Source of the DNA: Phycisphaerae bacterium
GTDB lineage: Bacteria > Planctomycetota > Phycisphaerae > UBA1845 > PWPN01
Reading direction: 5' to 3'
NCBI GenBank assembly: GCA_012729395.1
Contig: JAAYDF010000194.1
Span: 1-54,933, forward strand
Length of the DNA: 54,933 nucleotides
The notes beneath the pieces are model-generated. The model was not told the DNA's origin. It saw only the letters and a list, made by a program, of their open reading frames with translations, and ran no database searches. Each line of letters starts with the position of its first letter. Within the stretch, counting starts at the first letter, position 1. Below are positions 54,301 through 54,933 of this stretch, piece after piece. The position numbers and the translations under genes were made by a program.

Positions 54301-54933
54301 AGTATCCTGGCACCGCGACGGACGTGTACGGCGAGGTCGATACAATCATCAACTGCGAGCCCGGGGTGGTTCCCGATGCCATGGCGGGTACGCTGGCCGC
54401 ATCCATCTGGGTCATCGACTGCAACGAGACGGCCAACCGCTACATGGGCCGCTTCGAGGAGGTTTGGGGGAGCGACGTTATCGACGGTGGTCGTGCGGAT
54501 GACACCTGGAATGGCATCATCGATGGGAATAACGTCTTTGACGATGTGATTCGCGGCTATGACGATGCCTTGTATCCCACGCTGTCGACGAGGATTTACG
54601 GCTTTGCCGGCAATGATCTGCTGATTGGTGGTCGCGGCCCGGATGAGCTCTATGGCGACGAGGGCGACGACACCATGGAAGGCGGTTTGGGTAACGACAT
54701 CATCGATGGCGGTGATCATGTCCTAACGGGTCAGCGAGACACCGTGCGGTATACGACGGCCACGACGCCGGTGACTGTCAGTCTCGGCCTGATCAGCATG
54801 CAGGACACGGGAGGCGCCGGCATCGACACGATCACCAATGTTGAGAATATCATCGGCGGCACCGCTGATGATGTCTTGACCGGTGGCGGCGGACGGAACT
54901 ACATCTATGGTGGGGCGGGCAACGACACGCTCA
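51309..54933 (+). CDS. Giant RTX (hemolysin-type calcium-binding repeat) protein, 3' end outside window
   Basis: The open frame runs from ATG 51309 to the window end, over 1,200 codons, with no stop; I checked the frame at several points to base 54933. A signal peptide (LATVFVAAVFATLGTRVAEAQ) ends near residue 47. After ~130 residues the protein becomes mostly GGxGxDxLx nonapeptides (GGAGDDLIRGGRGNDVLDGG, GGDGNDTITGG and many more) with a few spacer segments, including a proline-rich one at 53160-53260. Such repeats bind calcium outside the cell. The signal peptide suggests Sec export, unlike classical RTX proteins that use a C-terminal type I signal. AGGA lies ~12 bases before the ATG. The end and any C-terminal signal are not visible. 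Confidence 0.88.
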   Translation, partial: MRMASSGAAADRRVRGTNGSASASWLGGRLATVFVAAVFATLGTRVAEAQIGCGNVVVTTEAGQLVVTITGTAGNDLIVLGVAEVTAGEFTEEDPGPIDPAVDGDYLLINGLHCPPPPGNPAGIPLAQVARIVVNAGAGDDTVTAAALTNDWDSDPPVVRGVKVVIDGGAGKDTLVGGHGDDEIHGGAGDDLIRGGRGNDVLDGGDGIDTLDYNIEEEGGEEGGTGVDVNLATGVGVDVPFVVAGIRVVTTDTITPDTFEILVGCGLDDTLAGNANIGTEIYGGDGNDTITGGDVDDLLFGQEGDDNLFGGDGDDELYGGDGDDWLAGEGGSDLLSGGDGADGLSGGDGDDFIFGGDGDDNPIDGGDGNDYIDGGPGDDGDVETDSPVSGGAGDDIVIGGDGNDYVRGGAGNDIVSGGAGDDLAFGDGGQDYVAGGAGADEVSGGAGDDIVEGGDGDDSVNGGGDNDLVRGGQGSDTLSGGGGWDVLDYHTDGGLGGVTVDLGANAATDGWGGADALIDDTFSAIRGKPGTGDTLIGDPAENRPTTILGGGGNDTIRGGAGPDVLFGEGGDDSIEGGAGVDSIFGGLDNDLIQGGDGADIICGDGELPPVWATGADPTLGDPVEPIAMEPRLPPRVPIDPDPTIDPRAGYVGDDRIQGGDGNDIIYGGLGDDRINGDDGSDLIFGDFNYDLYVPLLGALVYIGSLDLADGFYDQDTSLGGADTIRGGAGGDIIHPGGGADIVSGGDGADLIYGSFGNDTIVGGEVFLADDDVYGTSDPAVDRSPADWVDYSLVPVGTVIQDFEVTLPDGTNVPVTTRLYGGGVRVMLGSTSLSPMGFAYRDGELDAAPPLGIPGRDTLYGIENINGSLNDDFLVGSEDEGTLLTRSSNQGFDNIIWGQAGDDVIVGGRGDDELRGHAGNDRIWGDTGDQLEDGNDLMIGGAGDDILHGEGGNDVIVGGSGADQMSGGRGVDALDYSEAYAFYEFVPDPYVPVNVDLSEYPGTATDVYGEVDTIINCEPGVVPDAMAGTLAASIWVIDCNETANRYMGRFEEVWGSDVIDGGRADDTWNGIIDGNNVFDDVIRGYDDALYPTLSTRIYGFAGNDLLIGGRGPDELYGDEGDDTMEGGLGNDIIDGGDHVLTGQRDTVRYTTATTPVTVSLGLISMQDTGGAGIDTITNVENIIGGTADDVLTGGGGRNYIYGGAGNDTL

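Noticed and set aside
53025-54719. 564-codon antisense frame over RTX repeats
   Set aside because: It reflects the codon pattern of GGxGxD repeats, not an independent gene.

Overview
The window looks like a high-GC Planctomycetota chromosome, most likely class Phycisphaerae (inference). Supporting signs are a dockerin-tailed secreted protease, several secreted sugar-active proteins, paired flagellins, many dispersed GC-rich palindromic repeats, and a tract of AAATCTC-type heptamers. No rRNA, tRNA, CRISPR array or recognisable transposase gene was found.

Layout: (1) 212-5728 carries divergent valS and aspS; valS contains an in-frame palindromic repeat insertion. (2) 5773-9108 holds an internally deleted CodB-like permease remnant, an SPFH/ribbon-helix-helix gene pair and a lipoprotein-like aldose 1-epimerase. 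(3) 9344-19364 holds a large secreted trypsin-like protease with dockerin repeats, a beta-helix protein, a fused sugar nucleotidyltransferase/GHMP kinase, a GT2 glycosyltransferase and a multispanning membrane protein. (4) 19358-24400 (minus strand) is a housekeeping cluster in the order pheA, tpiA, secG, yicC, gmk, rpoZ, coaC, with start/stop overlaps at gmk/rpoZ and rpoZ/coaC. (5) 24703-30205 has an MBL-fold hydrolase, a SagB-like oxidoreductase, a PLP trans-sulfuration enzyme, an Rnk-like factor, a membrane-anchored coiled-coil protein and larC. (6) 30206-38990 is the accessory region: a secreted protein gene bracketed by 32-bp tandem repeats, then a two-gene Hachiman anti-phage system (hamA nuclease, hamB helicase). 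The Hachiman pair lies between a severed 3' tail of a glycoside-hydrolase-like gene and a complete paralogue of that gene. (7) 38993-46292 has murJ, two flagellins with long structured leaders, and an N-acetyl sugar amidotransferase likely to serve flagellin glycosylation or surface polysaccharide. (8) 46822-54933 encodes exported proteins: a PKD/cadherin-like/beta-helix lipoprotein, a membrane-anchored alpha/beta hydrolase, and a giant RTX-repeat protein that runs off the window.

The main biological unit of interest is the hamA-hamB pair. I recognise it as the known Hachiman family rather than a new system, but its insertion context (268-bp direct repeats exactly 4,380 bp apart, 18 mismatches, no gaps) is informative. 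The other notable signal is the density of small hairpin repeats: one is translated inside valS, one family (core GTGTCAGGATGATTTT) forms terminator-like hairpins at two loci, and others bracket single genes.
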